Source: an uncultured Lachnospiraceae bacterium (lineage in GTDB: Bacteria; Bacillota; Clostridia; Lachnospirales; Lachnospiraceae). From it: a stretch of 54,028 nt of DNA. Shown piece after piece: positions 1 through 8,598 of the stretch. The stretch is taken from contig URMK01000047.1 of the NCBI GenBank assembly GCA_900548905.1, positions 1 to 54,028 on the forward strand. The letters are read 5' to 3'. The notes below the pieces were generated by a model. That model saw nothing but the letters and a program-made list of their open reading frames with translations. It had not been told where the DNA came from and searched no databases. The position numbers and the translations under genes are program-made. Numbering within the stretch: position 1 is the first letter of the stretch; each line of letters begins with the position of its first letter.

Positions 1-119
1 ACCTGCGAAATTCCTTTTCAGTCCCGGGAGGGTCGTACAGACAGCGGCCGGAGGGCCATTTGGCACCTGCGAAGTTTGAGTTACCAAAAAAATATTATTT
101 CAACAAGGAAGGATAACGT

Positions 120-1622
120 ATGGAAAAATGGAAAGCTCCCAAAAAACCCCGGATCGGTCTTTATACCATGGGGCTGAAAACCTACTGGAGCCAGTTTCCC
201 GGACTCCGGGAGCGGCTGCTTTACTACGGACAGTTTCTCGCGGATAAAATAACACAGCTGGGCGGAGAGGTCTTCTACTATGGCCTGGCCGACTGCGAAG
301 AGGCAGGCAGGGAATGCGGAGAATATCTGAATGCCAATAATGTCGATCTGATATTCGCCCATTCGGGTACCTATGTTAACAGTTCCTCCGTTCTTCCCAT
401 CCATCAGATCTGTAAAGCGCCTGTGGTAATCGTAAACCTGCAGCCCACCGCCCGGATCGCTTATGACAGGACCACCACCGGGGAATGGCTTGCCCACTGC
501 GGCGCATGTCCGGTTCCGGAGCTGTCTAACGCGTTTCACAGAAGCGGCATCTCCTGCCGGATTATCAACGGGCTTCTCGGCCTGGATCACACCCCCGCAA
601 TCTCCCTTACCGATGAGAATACGGCACAGCGTCCTGAAGCCGTGAAAGCCTGGAAGGAAATCGGCGAGTGGGTAAAAGCGGCCTCGGTAAAGCGGGAGCT
701 GTCCGGATGCCGGTTCGGCTTCCTGGGAAATACCTATAACGGCATGCTTGACATGTACAGTGATTTTACCATGATCCAGGCCCAGACAGGGGCACATATA
801 GAAATCCTGGAAATGTGTGATTTAGACAGGATGCTTCAGCAGGTTACGCAGGGGGAGGTCCTGGAGAAAAAACAGGAAATCATGGACTTCTTTGTAATCA
901 GTGAAGAAAAAGCCGCCGACCCTCTGGCACAGAGGCCCTCCGAAGAGCAGCTGGACTGGTCCGCACGGGTGGCCGCCGCCCAGGAAAGGCTGGTAAAGGA
1001 ATACCGCCTGGATGCCCTGACCTATTACTATCACGGTTCTCCCGGCGGCGCGTATGAAAAACTGCAAAGCGGCTTTATCGTAGGCCATTCCCTGCTGACA
1101 GCCCGGGGGATCCCCTGCGCCGGCGAAGGGGATCTGAAAACCTGCCTTGCCATGAAAATATGTGACATTTTAGGTACCGGCGGCAGCTTCTGTGAAATCG
1201 TGACGGTGGATTATGAAGACGGTACCATCCTTCTGGGCCATGACGGCCCCTTCCATCCGGCAATTGCCAAGGGTAAACCCATCCTGCGCGGCATGGGACT
1301 GTATCACGGCAAACAGGGCACCGGCGTTTCTGTGGAAGCGAAAGTGCGCACCGGCCCCATCACGAATCTGGCCTGTACGCAGACCGCAGAAGGCAGGCTC
1401 AAATTCATCCTTACGGAGGCGCTGTCCACAGACGGCCCGATCATGACTATCGGCAATACACAGACACCGGTAAAGTTCCAAAAAGATCCGGACGCCTATA
1501 TGGATGAATGGTTCGCGGAGGCACCTACCCATCATTTTGCAATGAGTGTGGGTAAAAATGCTTCGGTGCTGGAAAAAGTATCGGATATTCTGGGAATTTC
1601 CTGCGTGATCCTGGATAAATAG
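120..1622 (+). CDS. L-arabinose/L-fucose isomerase family protein
   Basis: Predicted cytoplasmic ketol-isomerase fold enzyme of 500 residues, the usual length for AraA-type isomerases. The conserved metal-ligand pattern is visible: Glu336 in AGEGDLK, Glu359 in FCEIVTVDY, His374 in GHDGPFH and the HH pair at 471-472 in HHFAMSVG, with spacing close to that of AraA. It would interconvert an aldose and a ketose using Mn2+. The start is fixed by AAGGAAGG seven bases before ATG. It lies upstream of an arabinoxylan cluster, which suits an arabinose or related pentose/deoxysugar substrate, but the family is heterogeneous (arabinose, fucose, and uncharacterised members), so the substrate is not assigned. 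Its promoter is not obvious in the 119 bases before it and may lie outside the window. Confidence 0.85.
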   Translation: MEKWKAPKKPRIGLYTMGLKTYWSQFPGLRERLLYYGQFLADKITQLGGEVFYYGLADCEEAGRECGEYLNANNVDLIFAHSGTYVNSSSVLPIHQICKAPVVIVNLQPTARIAYDRTTTGEWLAHCGACPVPELSNAFHRSGISCRIINGLLGLDHTPAISLTDENTAQRPEAVKAWKEIGEWVKAASVKRELSGCRFGFLGNTYNGMLDMYSDFTMIQAQTGAHIEILEMCDLDRMLQQVTQGEVLEKKQEIMDFFVISEEKAADPLAQRPSEEQLDWSARVAAAQERLVKEYRLDALTYYYHGSPGGAYEKLQSGFIVGHSLLTARGIPCAGEGDLKTCLAMKICDILGTGGSFCEIVTVDYEDGTILLGHDGPFHPAIAKGKPILRGMGLYHGKQGTGVSVEAKVRTGPITNLACTQTAEGRLKFILTEALSTDGPIMTIGNTQTPVKFQKDPDAYMDEWFAEAPTHHFAMSVGKNASVLEKVSDILGISCVILDK

Positions 1623-1695
1623 CTTACTGTGCACATCCGGGCCGGCCGGAAACAGGAATACCTTTCACCGGCCGCTCATGGGCGGAGACAAAAAA

Positions 1696-1752
1696 ACAGC
1701 AGCAGCCGTACGGCTCCCCCGGAGGGGGATGTCCGCACCGCTCTGCTGCTGT
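1696..1752. terminator. Bidirectional terminator-like nested hairpin
   Basis: The arms ACAGCAGCAG and CTGCTGCTGT pair across a core that holds a second hairpin (TCCCCC-CGG-AGGGGGA). The outer arm is preceded by a run of A and followed by TCTTAATT. It lies between the convergent isomerase and Xre genes and could stop transcription from both sides. Confidence 0.55.
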
Positions 1753-1844
1753 TCTTAATTCTGCTGCTGTTTCTTATTTCTTTTCTTCTATTATTTCTTA
1801 TTCCCGCCGCCGATACTTCTTCCGCTCCGTCCTTCCGGAACGCT

Positions 1845-2225
1845 TCAGGAATTCAGCATCAGGTTTTTCATATATAACAGAACACGTTCAATAAATTCAT
1901 TTCTCTGCGTAAGGTCACAGTTGGCAAGGTAAAACTCGACATCAAACGGTGAACCGTCTCTCATACCGGTGATCAGATAATTCAGATCGATACGGTACTT
2001 CTTATTTAAGATTTCCATCTTCTTAGGATTGAGACCATACCTGCCGTTTTCAATTTTACGGTACTGCTCCACGGACACCTGCATAGCTTCTGCAAACTGT
2101 TCCTGCGTATATTTGGTATTCGTCCGTACTTCCTTAAGCCGGCAGCCTATTTCCAGATTCAGTCTCTTTTCTTCTTCCTTACGCTGTTTCTGTTCATCGC
2201 CCTGCTGCTTATGCTCATTCCCCAT
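1845..2225 (-). CDS. Xre-family transcriptional regulator
   Basis: Small DNA-binding regulator of about 126 residues. A charged, Gln/Lys/Glu-rich N-terminus is followed by a Cro/C1-type helix-turn-helix (CRLKEVRTNTKYTQEQF, then VSVEQYRKIENGR) and a short C-terminal helical tail (EFIERVLLYMKNL). The ATG at 2225 is preferred over one 42 bases upstream because GAGGTGAT lies just before it. It is a monocistronic minus-strand gene between the isomerase terminator and the GH115 gene. Two copies of a 10-bp sequence sit in its own promoter, which suggests autoregulation. Its target and signal are unknown. Confidence 0.8.
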   Translation of the reverse strand: MGNEHKQQGDEQKQRKEEEKRLNLEIGCRLKEVRTNTKYTQEQFAEAMQVSVEQYRKIENGRYGLNPKKMEILNKKYRIDLNYLITGMRDGSPFDVEFYLANCDLTQRNEFIERVLLYMKNLMLNS

Positions 2226-2252
2226 GGGTATCACCTCGCATTTTCTATGACA

Positions 2253-2295
2253 ATCATAGCAATGCATAGTTTACCCGAACAGGGCGCAATGCATA
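2253..2295 (-). promoter_or_regulatory. Xre gene promoter with direct repeats
   Basis: On the minus strand TG-C-TATGAT forms an extended -10 (hexamer at 2253-2258). The 10-mer gcaatgcata (plus strand) occurs twice, at 2259-2268 and 2286-2295, with the first copy touching the -10. This is a plausible autoregulatory operator. Confidence 0.5.
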
Positions 2296-2335
2296 CCCAA
2301 GTTCGCCGCATTACACCAAATAAACCCTATGTAAT

Positions 2336-5300
2336 TCAACCTTTCCACGCCGTATCCGGCGGTGGAAGTTCCTCTCCTTTTGTCAGATACAGCCTGTCAA
2401 TTCTCAGGCCGGCAGCCAGGGGCCGCACCTGCAGGACATGCCCTCCCGGCCCGATTGTCATCCGGGCGGCAGGCACCCACCGGTAGATCTGCTCCGCTTC
2501 ATAGCGGAACAGGTTTCCTCCGTTGTACAGCTCTTCTTCGGAAAACAGCTCTCCGTCAATTCCCATGGCAAAACCGGCTTCTTCTCTCAGGTTAAACTTG
2601 GCGAGCATCCAGATACGGTACATGCCGCCGGCGCACCGGAACCGGTAATGCAGGGAAGGGGCCTCCTCCGCCGTTTCCCAGCACAGGCTCCGATCTCTGA
2701 TATACATTGCCAGCCCGCTGCGTCCGAAGGATTCACTGCTGCAGTATTCCCATCCTGAACCTTCCGTCCAGGCCCGGGAGGAACCGGAAAGCGCTGTGGC
2801 GGCATCGATACGGATCGCGCCGGACACTTCCTCCGGTCCCCTTTTTCCGGCCTTCAGATACCATTCCGGGGTTATCGGTTCCGCATAGGCATCCGGATAT
2901 TTCACAAGAGAGGTGACCGTCAGGCTGTCCTCCCCGCTTTCTGCCGGCGCATATTCCACCGGCCTCGGCTTCAGGGAAATGTCCCCGTAAAACTGGTTTT
3001 CCCAGGCATTCAGATCCCACAGTTCAGGAAGTCTCTGATCGCCCCCGGGCAGGCCCAGGCTGTTCTCCTTCCTTTCTCCCTGATATATCACAAATCTGGT
3101 AAAGGCAAAATAGCGGTCCACCGGATAAAAGGACAGGTGATGCAGACCTTTCTTCATCTCCGGAAGCTTCCGGTACAGCCGATCCACATTATTGAGTACA
3201 TTCTGCTTCCAGTTTCCCCTCCACTCATCGTTGGAGAAGGATTCCACAATAGCCGCCGGGCCATCGTCCACCGCTACCCCGATTCGTATCCTTCCCGTGG
3301 AATTCAGGGAAGGAAAACGATGGATTTCCAGCAGGGCGCCTTCCGCCGGCGTATCCCGGGTCAGGTAAAAAGGATAGGTGAGCGCCTCGGCGGCATCCGG
3401 CCTGCCGCTTTCCCATTGCTGCCTGTCAACCGCGGCTTCCATCAGGTTTCCCCGGCACCGCCCCAGACGGTGTATCACACGGAAAGCGGATGATTCGGCA
3501 GTATCCGCTTCCACGGAAATCATGCCGTCGTCCTCCGTATTCGGGCAGTCCGCAGAAAGGGCGCGGACGCGGACGGGAATCCGCACTTCTTCCCCTTCCG
3601 TCCTGTCACTTATCACAATCTCCCCTTGTCTGTCCCTGTCAAAACCCTTCGGAGACAGCAGGATCCTTTTTTCGGAGCCGACCCGGCCGCTCGTTTCCGA
3701 AACAGACAGCCACTCCGGTGCACAGACGGAAAATTCCACCTCTCCTTCTCCTGCGTTCCCGATTTCGATCCATTTTTCACCGGGCTTTGTAAAAGAAAGG
3801 GAATCCGCCCCGTTCCACACGGTGACCAGCATCCTGCGCTCCCCTATTTCCAGCGGGGGTGTACATACCGGCATCATGGCGGCCCTGGGCGGCGGGAAAC
3901 CTTCCGGATTCAGGATACCGTCCCATTTACCGCCAGACATGGTTTTGTTGTAATAGTGCAGCATTTTTCTTCTGGCATCGTCAAATTCCATGGATTTGCG
4001 GGTGTAAAACCGGGCCGCCTGCATTTTTCCCTGTTTTACGCACAGGGTGCTCCGATCCCCATAATAAAACTGGCAATTGGTAAAATAAGCGGCATGGATC
4101 CGCATGAGCACCAACTGGAAAAACGCATCCTTTTCCGGTTCCGGCAGCCGGCTGTATATGGCATTTCCTTTATGGAACAGTTCCTCATATTTATGGATCC
4201 GAACCGCGGCTTCATCGCCGTAAGCGATCTGGGAAAAGGCATCGTAATCCATATTTTCCAGCTTTCTTACATTGGTCAGCTGGGAAAAATCATTCAGAAG
4301 GGCGGCGGTTTCCCTGCCATGTCCGCCGCTGAAATTGCGGTCGATCCAGTCGGCCGCATAGGCGTCCACATCTGCTGTGAGCGCGTCCTCCCTGCCGATC
4401 TCCCAGGCAAGACGCAGAAAGAATTCCATTTCCTGTTCCAGTGGCTTCATGGATCCGCTGTTCAGGACCCACAGCTTACGGATCCCTTCCGCATAAGCCT
4501 TCTTCAGTTCGTTGCGCGTATGGGCAAGGGGAATGGAACAGAGGAACACATAGGACATACCCGGAGGCGCCCAATAGGAATTATGATAATAAATTCCGTT
4601 TCCTCCCCTGCGGTGCTGTTCCTTTTCCGAAGGGTAACGGCGGATATAGCCATAGTTGTCATTTGCCCACACCAGAGTCATATCCTCCGGAATTTCCAGA
4701 CCGTTATCATACAGCTTAAGTACCTCTTTATAGGGAATAAAGGTCATCATGGTATCATGGCCCAGGGTTTGGGAGAGAATGCCTCGCTGATCCCGGATAA
4801 TAGTTTCCAGAAGCTCCGTCTTGGCCTTTCTTTTCTCTTCCTCCGTCTTTCCTTCCAGTGTCTTCGTCTCAAAGCCGGAATCGTGGATCCCCCGCATCCC
4901 CAGCGTATAGCAGACCTCAAAATCCCGGTTCTGTTCCACGCTTTCCCGCCAGTATTCCTTCAGGATTTCCCGGTTTCTTCCCGGGATGGAATAATCGTAA
5001 ACCGCATCCTGACAGCCCTTGGATTCGATCCAGGGATGCCACTCTCTGTTGTTGGATCGCATGAGCATGTCGCAGTGGGACGTTCCCACCACGATTCCCA
5101 TCCGGTCGGCAAGCGCACCGTTTTCCCGCTTCTGGTTAAAGGAATTAACATGCATGGCGGGCCAGATGTAATTTCCCTTCAGACGCAGGAGAAGCTCAAA
5201 CACCTTTTCATAGGTTTTCACGCCTATGGTGGTCTCTCCCATATGCTTTTTTACCCAGGCCTCCAGCTCCTCCTCATCGTTTATAAAAATCCCGCGGTAT

Positions 5301-5746
5301 TCCACCGAAGGGTAGTCCGCCTTAGCATACCCCTCCGGAAGAAGGATTTCCTGCTTTTGCTTCACCGGCACATCCGCCCAGAAATACCAGGGGGATACGC
5401 CAATAGCTTCACAAAACGTATAGATGCCGTATATAGTCCCCCGCCGGTCCGCCCCCGCGATCACCAGTCTGCCGCCGCGGACGCATTGTATATAAGCCTC
5501 CTTACGCAGGTTCCCATCCTCATCCTGCAGCCGGCTGCTGTCTATGGATGCCCCGATTTCTTCCGAACATCCCAGCGTTCCCACCAGAATCTCCGGGACA
5601 TCCGCCTCTTTCTCCCGGGCAGGCGTCCCGCCCAGGACCTTTGCCAAATCCGTCTCCAGATTGGAAACCGCAATTTTTACCGCTTCCGTTTCTTTTTCAC
5701 TGACACGGACCCGGTATCGCTGTCCGCGCTTTATCATAAAATCCAT
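2336..5746 (-). CDS. GH115 xylan alpha-glucuronidase
   Basis: Large glycoside hydrolase of 1136 residues resembling family GH115, which removes (4-O-methyl)-glucuronic acid from internal and terminal xylose of glucuronoxylan. Family-like motifs are clear: RGIFINDE (151-158), KGNYIWPAM (190-198) and GTSHCDMLMR (221-230), preceded by an alpha/beta N-terminal domain and followed by helical and beta-rich C-terminal domains (the last roughly 950-1136). No signal peptide or anchor is present, so it should act inside the cell on imported oligosaccharides. Start ATG at 5746 has AGGAGAGG upstream. It is transcribed alone and divergently from an AraC regulator (6008) that probably controls it. The product ends just before position 2336 without a clear terminator hairpin. 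Confidence 0.88.
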   Translation of the reverse strand: MDFMIKRGQRYRVRVSEKETEAVKIAVSNLETDLAKVLGGTPAREKEADVPEILVGTLGCSEEIGASIDSSRLQDEDGNLRKEAYIQCVRGGRLVIAGADRRGTIYGIYTFCEAIGVSPWYFWADVPVKQKQEILLPEGYAKADYPSVEYRGIFINDEEELEAWVKKHMGETTIGVKTYEKVFELLLRLKGNYIWPAMHVNSFNQKRENGALADRMGIVVGTSHCDMLMRSNNREWHPWIESKGCQDAVYDYSIPGRNREILKEYWRESVEQNRDFEVCYTLGMRGIHDSGFETKTLEGKTEEEKRKAKTELLETIIRDQRGILSQTLGHDTMMTFIPYKEVLKLYDNGLEIPEDMTLVWANDNYGYIRRYPSEKEQHRRGGNGIYYHNSYWAPPGMSYVFLCSIPLAHTRNELKKAYAEGIRKLWVLNSGSMKPLEQEMEFFLRLAWEIGREDALTADVDAYAADWIDRNFSGGHGRETAALLNDFSQLTNVRKLENMDYDAFSQIAYGDEAAVRIHKYEELFHKGNAIYSRLPEPEKDAFFQLVLMRIHAAYFTNCQFYYGDRSTLCVKQGKMQAARFYTRKSMEFDDARRKMLHYYNKTMSGGKWDGILNPEGFPPPRAAMMPVCTPPLEIGERRMLVTVWNGADSLSFTKPGEKWIEIGNAGEGEVEFSVCAPEWLSVSETSGRVGSEKRILLSPKGFDRDRQGEIVISDRTEGEEVRIPVRVRALSADCPNTEDDGMISVEADTAESSAFRVIHRLGRCRGNLMEAAVDRQQWESGRPDAAEALTYPFYLTRDTPAEGALLEIHRFPSLNSTGRIRIGVAVDDGPAAIVESFSNDEWRGNWKQNVLNNVDRLYRKLPEMKKGLHHLSFYPVDRYFAFTRFVIYQGERKENSLGLPGGDQRLPELWDLNAWENQFYGDISLKPRPVEYAPAESGEDSLTVTSLVKYPDAYAEPITPEWYLKAGKRGPEEVSGAIRIDAATALSGSSRAWTEGSGWEYCSSESFGRSGLAMYIRDRSLCWETAEEAPSLHYRFRCAGGMYRIWMLAKFNLREEAGFAMGIDGELFSEEELYNGGNLFRYEAEQIYRWVPAARMTIGPGGHVLQVRPLAAGLRIDRLYLTKGEELPPPDTAWKG

Positions 5747-5766
5747 ACGCCTCTCCTTTTTTTACG

Positions 5767-5798
5767 GGTAACCGTGCAAACAAGGCTGAACGGTTACC
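5767..5798. repeat. 32-bp inverted-repeat element in GH115 leader
   Basis: Perfect 9-bp arms GGTAACCGT (5767-5775) and ACGGTTACC (5790-5798) flank a 14-base centre. It lies between the GH115 promoter and its ribosome-binding site, so it would form a hairpin in the 5' leader. A second element of equal length with 24 of 32 identical positions lies at 37185-37216. Confidence 0.6.
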
Positions 5799-5820
5799 TT
5801 TTCCTCCCGCTTTCCTCTCT

Positions 5821-5842
5821 ATCATATCTCAAGAATATTGAG
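5821..5842 (-). promoter_or_regulatory. Candidate GH115 promoter with dyad
   Basis: Minus-strand -10 TATGAT at 5821-5826; no good -35 is present. The dyad CTCAA-N5-TTGAG (5828-5842) fills the spacer region. A weak -35 plus a dyad suits activator control, plausibly by the divergent AraC protein (inference). Confidence 0.4.
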
Positions 5843-5930
5843 TTATCTGTAACTTTATTGGCAAAAAGCTTGTGTATCTTGACTTCCTTTCCTTTGATCT
5901 GGTAAGCTACTGACAGGAGCAAAAATACGC

Positions 5931-5960
5931 CGTCCGGCCGGTCCGGTTTCCGGCCGGACG
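5931..5960 (+). promoter_or_regulatory. GC-rich hairpin before the araC-like gene
   Basis: Perfect 11-bp stem CGTCCGGCCGG / CCGGCCGGACG with an 8-base loop, 47 bases before the AraC start. No T-tract follows, so it is either a leader structure or a protein-binding dyad, not a simple terminator. Confidence 0.5.
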
Positions 5961-6007
5961 GGCACTTGCGGCATGCCGGATAAAAAGGCGCGGCCCGGGA
6001 GGCAGAG

Positions 6008-6859
6008 ATGGTAGATAAAGTAATAACCGCTTATTATCAGTTACATTCCGAGCCGGGCTACGATTTTGTATATACGGTTGACAACTCTCCCAGAAATGAT
6101 TCCGAATTCCGGCTCCATAACCACGATAATCTGTATGAAATATATCTGTTCCTTTCCGGGAATGCCGAATTTCATATTGAAGGCAATATTTACCAGGCGC
6201 ATCCCCATGATATTTTTATCGCCAGGCCCTATGAAATGCATCATAACGTGTTTCTGACTTCTGATAAATACGAACGGATTGTTATTTTTATCAGCCTGGA
6301 CTTCTTTCATAAGAACGGCTGCCCGGAACTGGAACGCTTTTTCACGGAGCGCACGCTGGGGATGGGCTGCCAGATCCCGGCCGGCATCGTCAATGAGGAG
6401 ATGTACCATCTTCTCATGAAAACCAACCGCTATCTGCAGGACGGTGCGGAAGGCATTGCCAAATGTGTGCTGACCGAGTTTCTGTATCTTCTCAATCACA
6501 TACAGGAGCCGCTGACTCTGCCCCGGGTACCGGATGAGCGAATCCAGAACCTTCTGATCTATATTAACAGTCATCTGACACAGGAGCTTACCCTGGATCA
6601 CCTGTCCCAGACCTTCTATATCAATAAATACCATCTGTGCCGGATATTTAAAACCATTACCGGTTATACCATAAACCAGTATATCAACCACAAACGGCTT
6701 CTGCTGGCCCATAAGCTGTACAAGAGCGGGCAGTCCCTGCTGGAAGCAAGCAGCAATGCCGGCTTTAACAATTATGCCCACTTCTACCGCATGCACCGGA
6801 AGGAGTTCGGCACCAGCCCGAAAGCCCAGGCCGCCCTCGCCGGCCATGAAAACCTTTAA
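6008..6859 (+). CDS. AraC-family regulator, cupin plus HTH
   Basis: Regulator of 283 residues. An N-terminal cupin-like sugar-sensing domain (about 15-150, with FRLHNHDNLYEIYLF and the PYEMHHN segment) precedes two AraC helix-turn-helix motifs (about 183-276, including HLSQTFYINKYHLCRIFK and SSNAGFNNYAHFYRMHRKEFG). GGGAGG five to six bases before ATG supports the start. It is divergent from the GH115 gene, the common arrangement for a local activator of a glycoside hydrolase. The following response-regulator gene begins only 28 bases downstream, so the two may be cotranscribed although their roles look unrelated. Confidence 0.88.
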   Translation: MVDKVITAYYQLHSEPGYDFVYTVDNSPRNDSEFRLHNHDNLYEIYLFLSGNAEFHIEGNIYQAHPHDIFIARPYEMHHNVFLTSDKYERIVIFISLDFFHKNGCPELERFFTERTLGMGCQIPAGIVNEEMYHLLMKTNRYLQDGAEGIAKCVLTEFLYLLNHIQEPLTLPRVPDERIQNLLIYINSHLTQELTLDHLSQTFYINKYHLCRIFKTITGYTINQYINHKRLLLAHKLYKSGQSLLEASSNAGFNNYAHFYRMHRKEFGTSPKAQAALAGHENL

Positions 6860-6887
6860 CCCCTGCCCCCTGTAAGAGGAGCCTTAT

Positions 6888-7583
6888 ATGAACAGCAAAA
6901 TATTAATCATCGAGGATGATGCGGATATCAACCATCTGGTAAAGAAAATATTGGAACGGGAGGGCTATGAAACGGAAACCGCTTTTTCCGGCACAGAGGG
7001 CAGGCTGCTGCTGCAGATGAATTCCTATGACCTCGTCCTGCTGGATCTGATGCTTCCCGGACTCTCCGGTGAAGAACTGCTTGCCGAAATCAGGAAAACC
7101 CGGCATATGCCCGTCATTGCCCTGACCGCCAAAGCCGGCCTGTCGGATAAGGTTCATGTGCTGGGCGCCGGGGCCGATGATTACATGACCAAGCCCTTTG
7201 AAAAACAGGAGCTTCTGGCGAGAATCCAGGCCCAGCTGCGCAGGGCGGGAACCTATTCCGGCCCAAAAGCGGATAGCGTCCCCCCGGAGAAGCTTGTCTG
7301 CCGGGAACTGGAATTATACCCGGAAAGCCGCAAGGTACTGCTCAGGGGCAGGGAGATTTCCCTTACCACCCATGAATTCCTCCTTCTTCAGCTGATGATG
7401 TCCCATCCGCAAAAGGTGTTTTCCAGAGAGGGGCTGTACCAGTCCGTCTGGGATAACGGCTTTTATGGGGAGGATAATGCCGTGAGCGTCCATATCAGCA
7501 ATATCCGCAAAAAGCTGGCCGCCATAACCCCCGAAGAATATATAAAAACCGTGTGGGGTATCGGCTATAAGATGAACGGGTAA
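6888..7583 (+). CDS. OmpR/PhoB-type response regulator
   Basis: 231-residue response regulator. The receiver domain holds the acidic pocket DD (10-11), phospho-acceptor Asp53 in LLDLMLPG, Thr80 and Lys102 in MTKPF. A winged-helix DNA-binding domain follows (about 130-231, ending in TVWGIGYKM). AGAGGAG precedes the ATG. It should be the partner of the histidine kinase at 9396; the ABC exporter genes lie between them, as in bacitracin/lantibiotic-type resistance loci. It probably binds upstream of the ABC genes, where a dyad is visible. Confidence 0.9.
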   Translation: MNSKILIIEDDADINHLVKKILEREGYETETAFSGTEGRLLLQMNSYDLVLLDLMLPGLSGEELLAEIRKTRHMPVIALTAKAGLSDKVHVLGAGADDYMTKPFEKQELLARIQAQLRRAGTYSGPKADSVPPEKLVCRELELYPESRKVLLRGREISLTTHEFLLLQLMMSHPQKVFSREGLYQSVWDNGFYGEDNAVSVHISNIRKKLAAITPEEYIKTVWGIGYKMNG

Positions 7584-7595
7584 TGCGTTATCTTT

Positions 7596-7636
7596 AAACT
7601 TTCTTTATCCTTTCCATAGGATTGCTTAGAAAGTTT
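7596..7636 (+). promoter_or_regulatory. Dyad upstream of ABC exporter
   Basis: AAACTTTC (7596-7603) pairs with GAAAGTTT (7629-7636), and ATCC/GGAT pair inside. TATCCTT also recurs as a direct repeat at 7606 and 7641. This is a candidate response-regulator site or leader hairpin for the ABC genes. Confidence 0.45.
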
Positions 7637-7674
7637 TGGCTATCCTTAGAGAGAACAAGAAAGGAGTACTTCCC

Positions 7675-8598
7675 ATGAATGAAATGGTACTGACAATGAA
7701 GCAGGTGGAAAAACGCTATCGAAACGTTCCGGTACTGCAGAATATTACGATGAATATCCCGAAGGGCGCCATATATGGGCTGGTAGGGAACAACGGCGCC
7801 GGCAAATCCACACTGATGCGTCTGGTGTCCGGGCAGAGCTGCATGGATCGGGGTGAAATACGGCTTTTCGGTAAAATACCCGAAGGAAAGGAACAGCGGG
7901 TGCGTCACCGGATCGGAACCCTGATTGAGGAACCGGGGTTTTACGGAGAGCTTTCCGCCGCGCAGAATCTGGAGTATTACCGTCTCCAATACGGGATTCC
8001 GGAAAAGGATTCCATTGACCGGCTTCTGGATATTGTCGGTCTGGGACATACCGGGAAAAAGAAATACCGGAACTTTTCCATGGGCATGAAGCAGCGTCTC
8101 GGCCTCGCCCTCGCCCTTCTGCCTTCCCCGGAATTCCTGATTCTGGATGAACCCATCAACGGGCTGGATCCGGAAGGAATCCTGGAAATCCGCAATACCC
8201 TTCTGCAGCTGAACCGGGAAAACGGCATCACATTGCTGATTTCCAGCCATATCCTGGCGGAACTGGAAAACGTGGCGACGGAATACGGTTTTCTTTCCCG
8301 CGGGAAGCTGCTTGAACAGATAACGGCAAAGGATCTGAAGGATAAATGCGGCACCTGTATTCTGCTGGAAGTAGGGGATCCCGCACAGATGAGCGTGATC
8401 CTGGAAAAAGAGCTGGGCATTACGGAATATAAACTCTATCCGGACGGCCATTTTTCCGTCAGTGCGCCTCCTGAAAAAAAGGAAGCGATCAGCCGGGCGG
8501 CTGTCCAGCATGGGATCAGCCTGCATTCCATCAGCGCACAGACTATGGAACTGGAAGATTATTATATGAATCTGATGGGAGGGGAAGCGAATGCTTAA
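7675..8598 (+). CDS. ABC transporter ATP-binding protein, BcrA-like
   Basis: ATPase subunit of about 307 residues. Walker A GNNGAGKST (about 38-46), signature FSMGMKQRLG, Walker B FLILDEP and the switch SSH are all intact, so it should be active. The C-terminal about 90 residues match the extended tail of BcrA/NatA-type exporters. AAGGAG eight bases before the ATG at 7675 fixes the start rather than an upstream in-frame ATG. The stop overlaps the permease start by eight bases. Together with the permease it likely exports or detoxifies a membrane-active compound such as a peptide antibiotic; the substrate is unknown. Confidence 0.9.
   Translation: MNEMVLTMKQVEKRYRNVPVLQNITMNIPKGAIYGLVGNNGAGKSTLMRLVSGQSCMDRGEIRLFGKIPEGKEQRVRHRIGTLIEEPGFYGELSAAQNLEYYRLQYGIPEKDSIDRLLDIVGLGHTGKKKYRNFSMGMKQRLGLALALLPSPEFLILDEPINGLDPEGILEIRNTLLQLNRENGITLLISSHILAELENVATEYGFLSRGKLLEQITAKDLKDKCGTCILLEVGDPAQMSVILEKELGITEYKLYPDGHFSVSAPPEKKEAISRAAVQHGISLHSISAQTMELEDYYMNLMGGEANA

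Noticed and set aside
1743..1800. CTG/TTC-rich tract as a microsatellite or phase-variable repeat
   Set aside because: The CTGCTGCTG units are arms of the terminator-like hairpin; the following T-rich part has no regular unit.
3626..5905. A 759-codon open frame on the plus strand across the GH115 gene
   Set aside because: It is antisense to a gene with clear GH115 motifs, lacks a ribosome-binding site and its product resembles no protein family.
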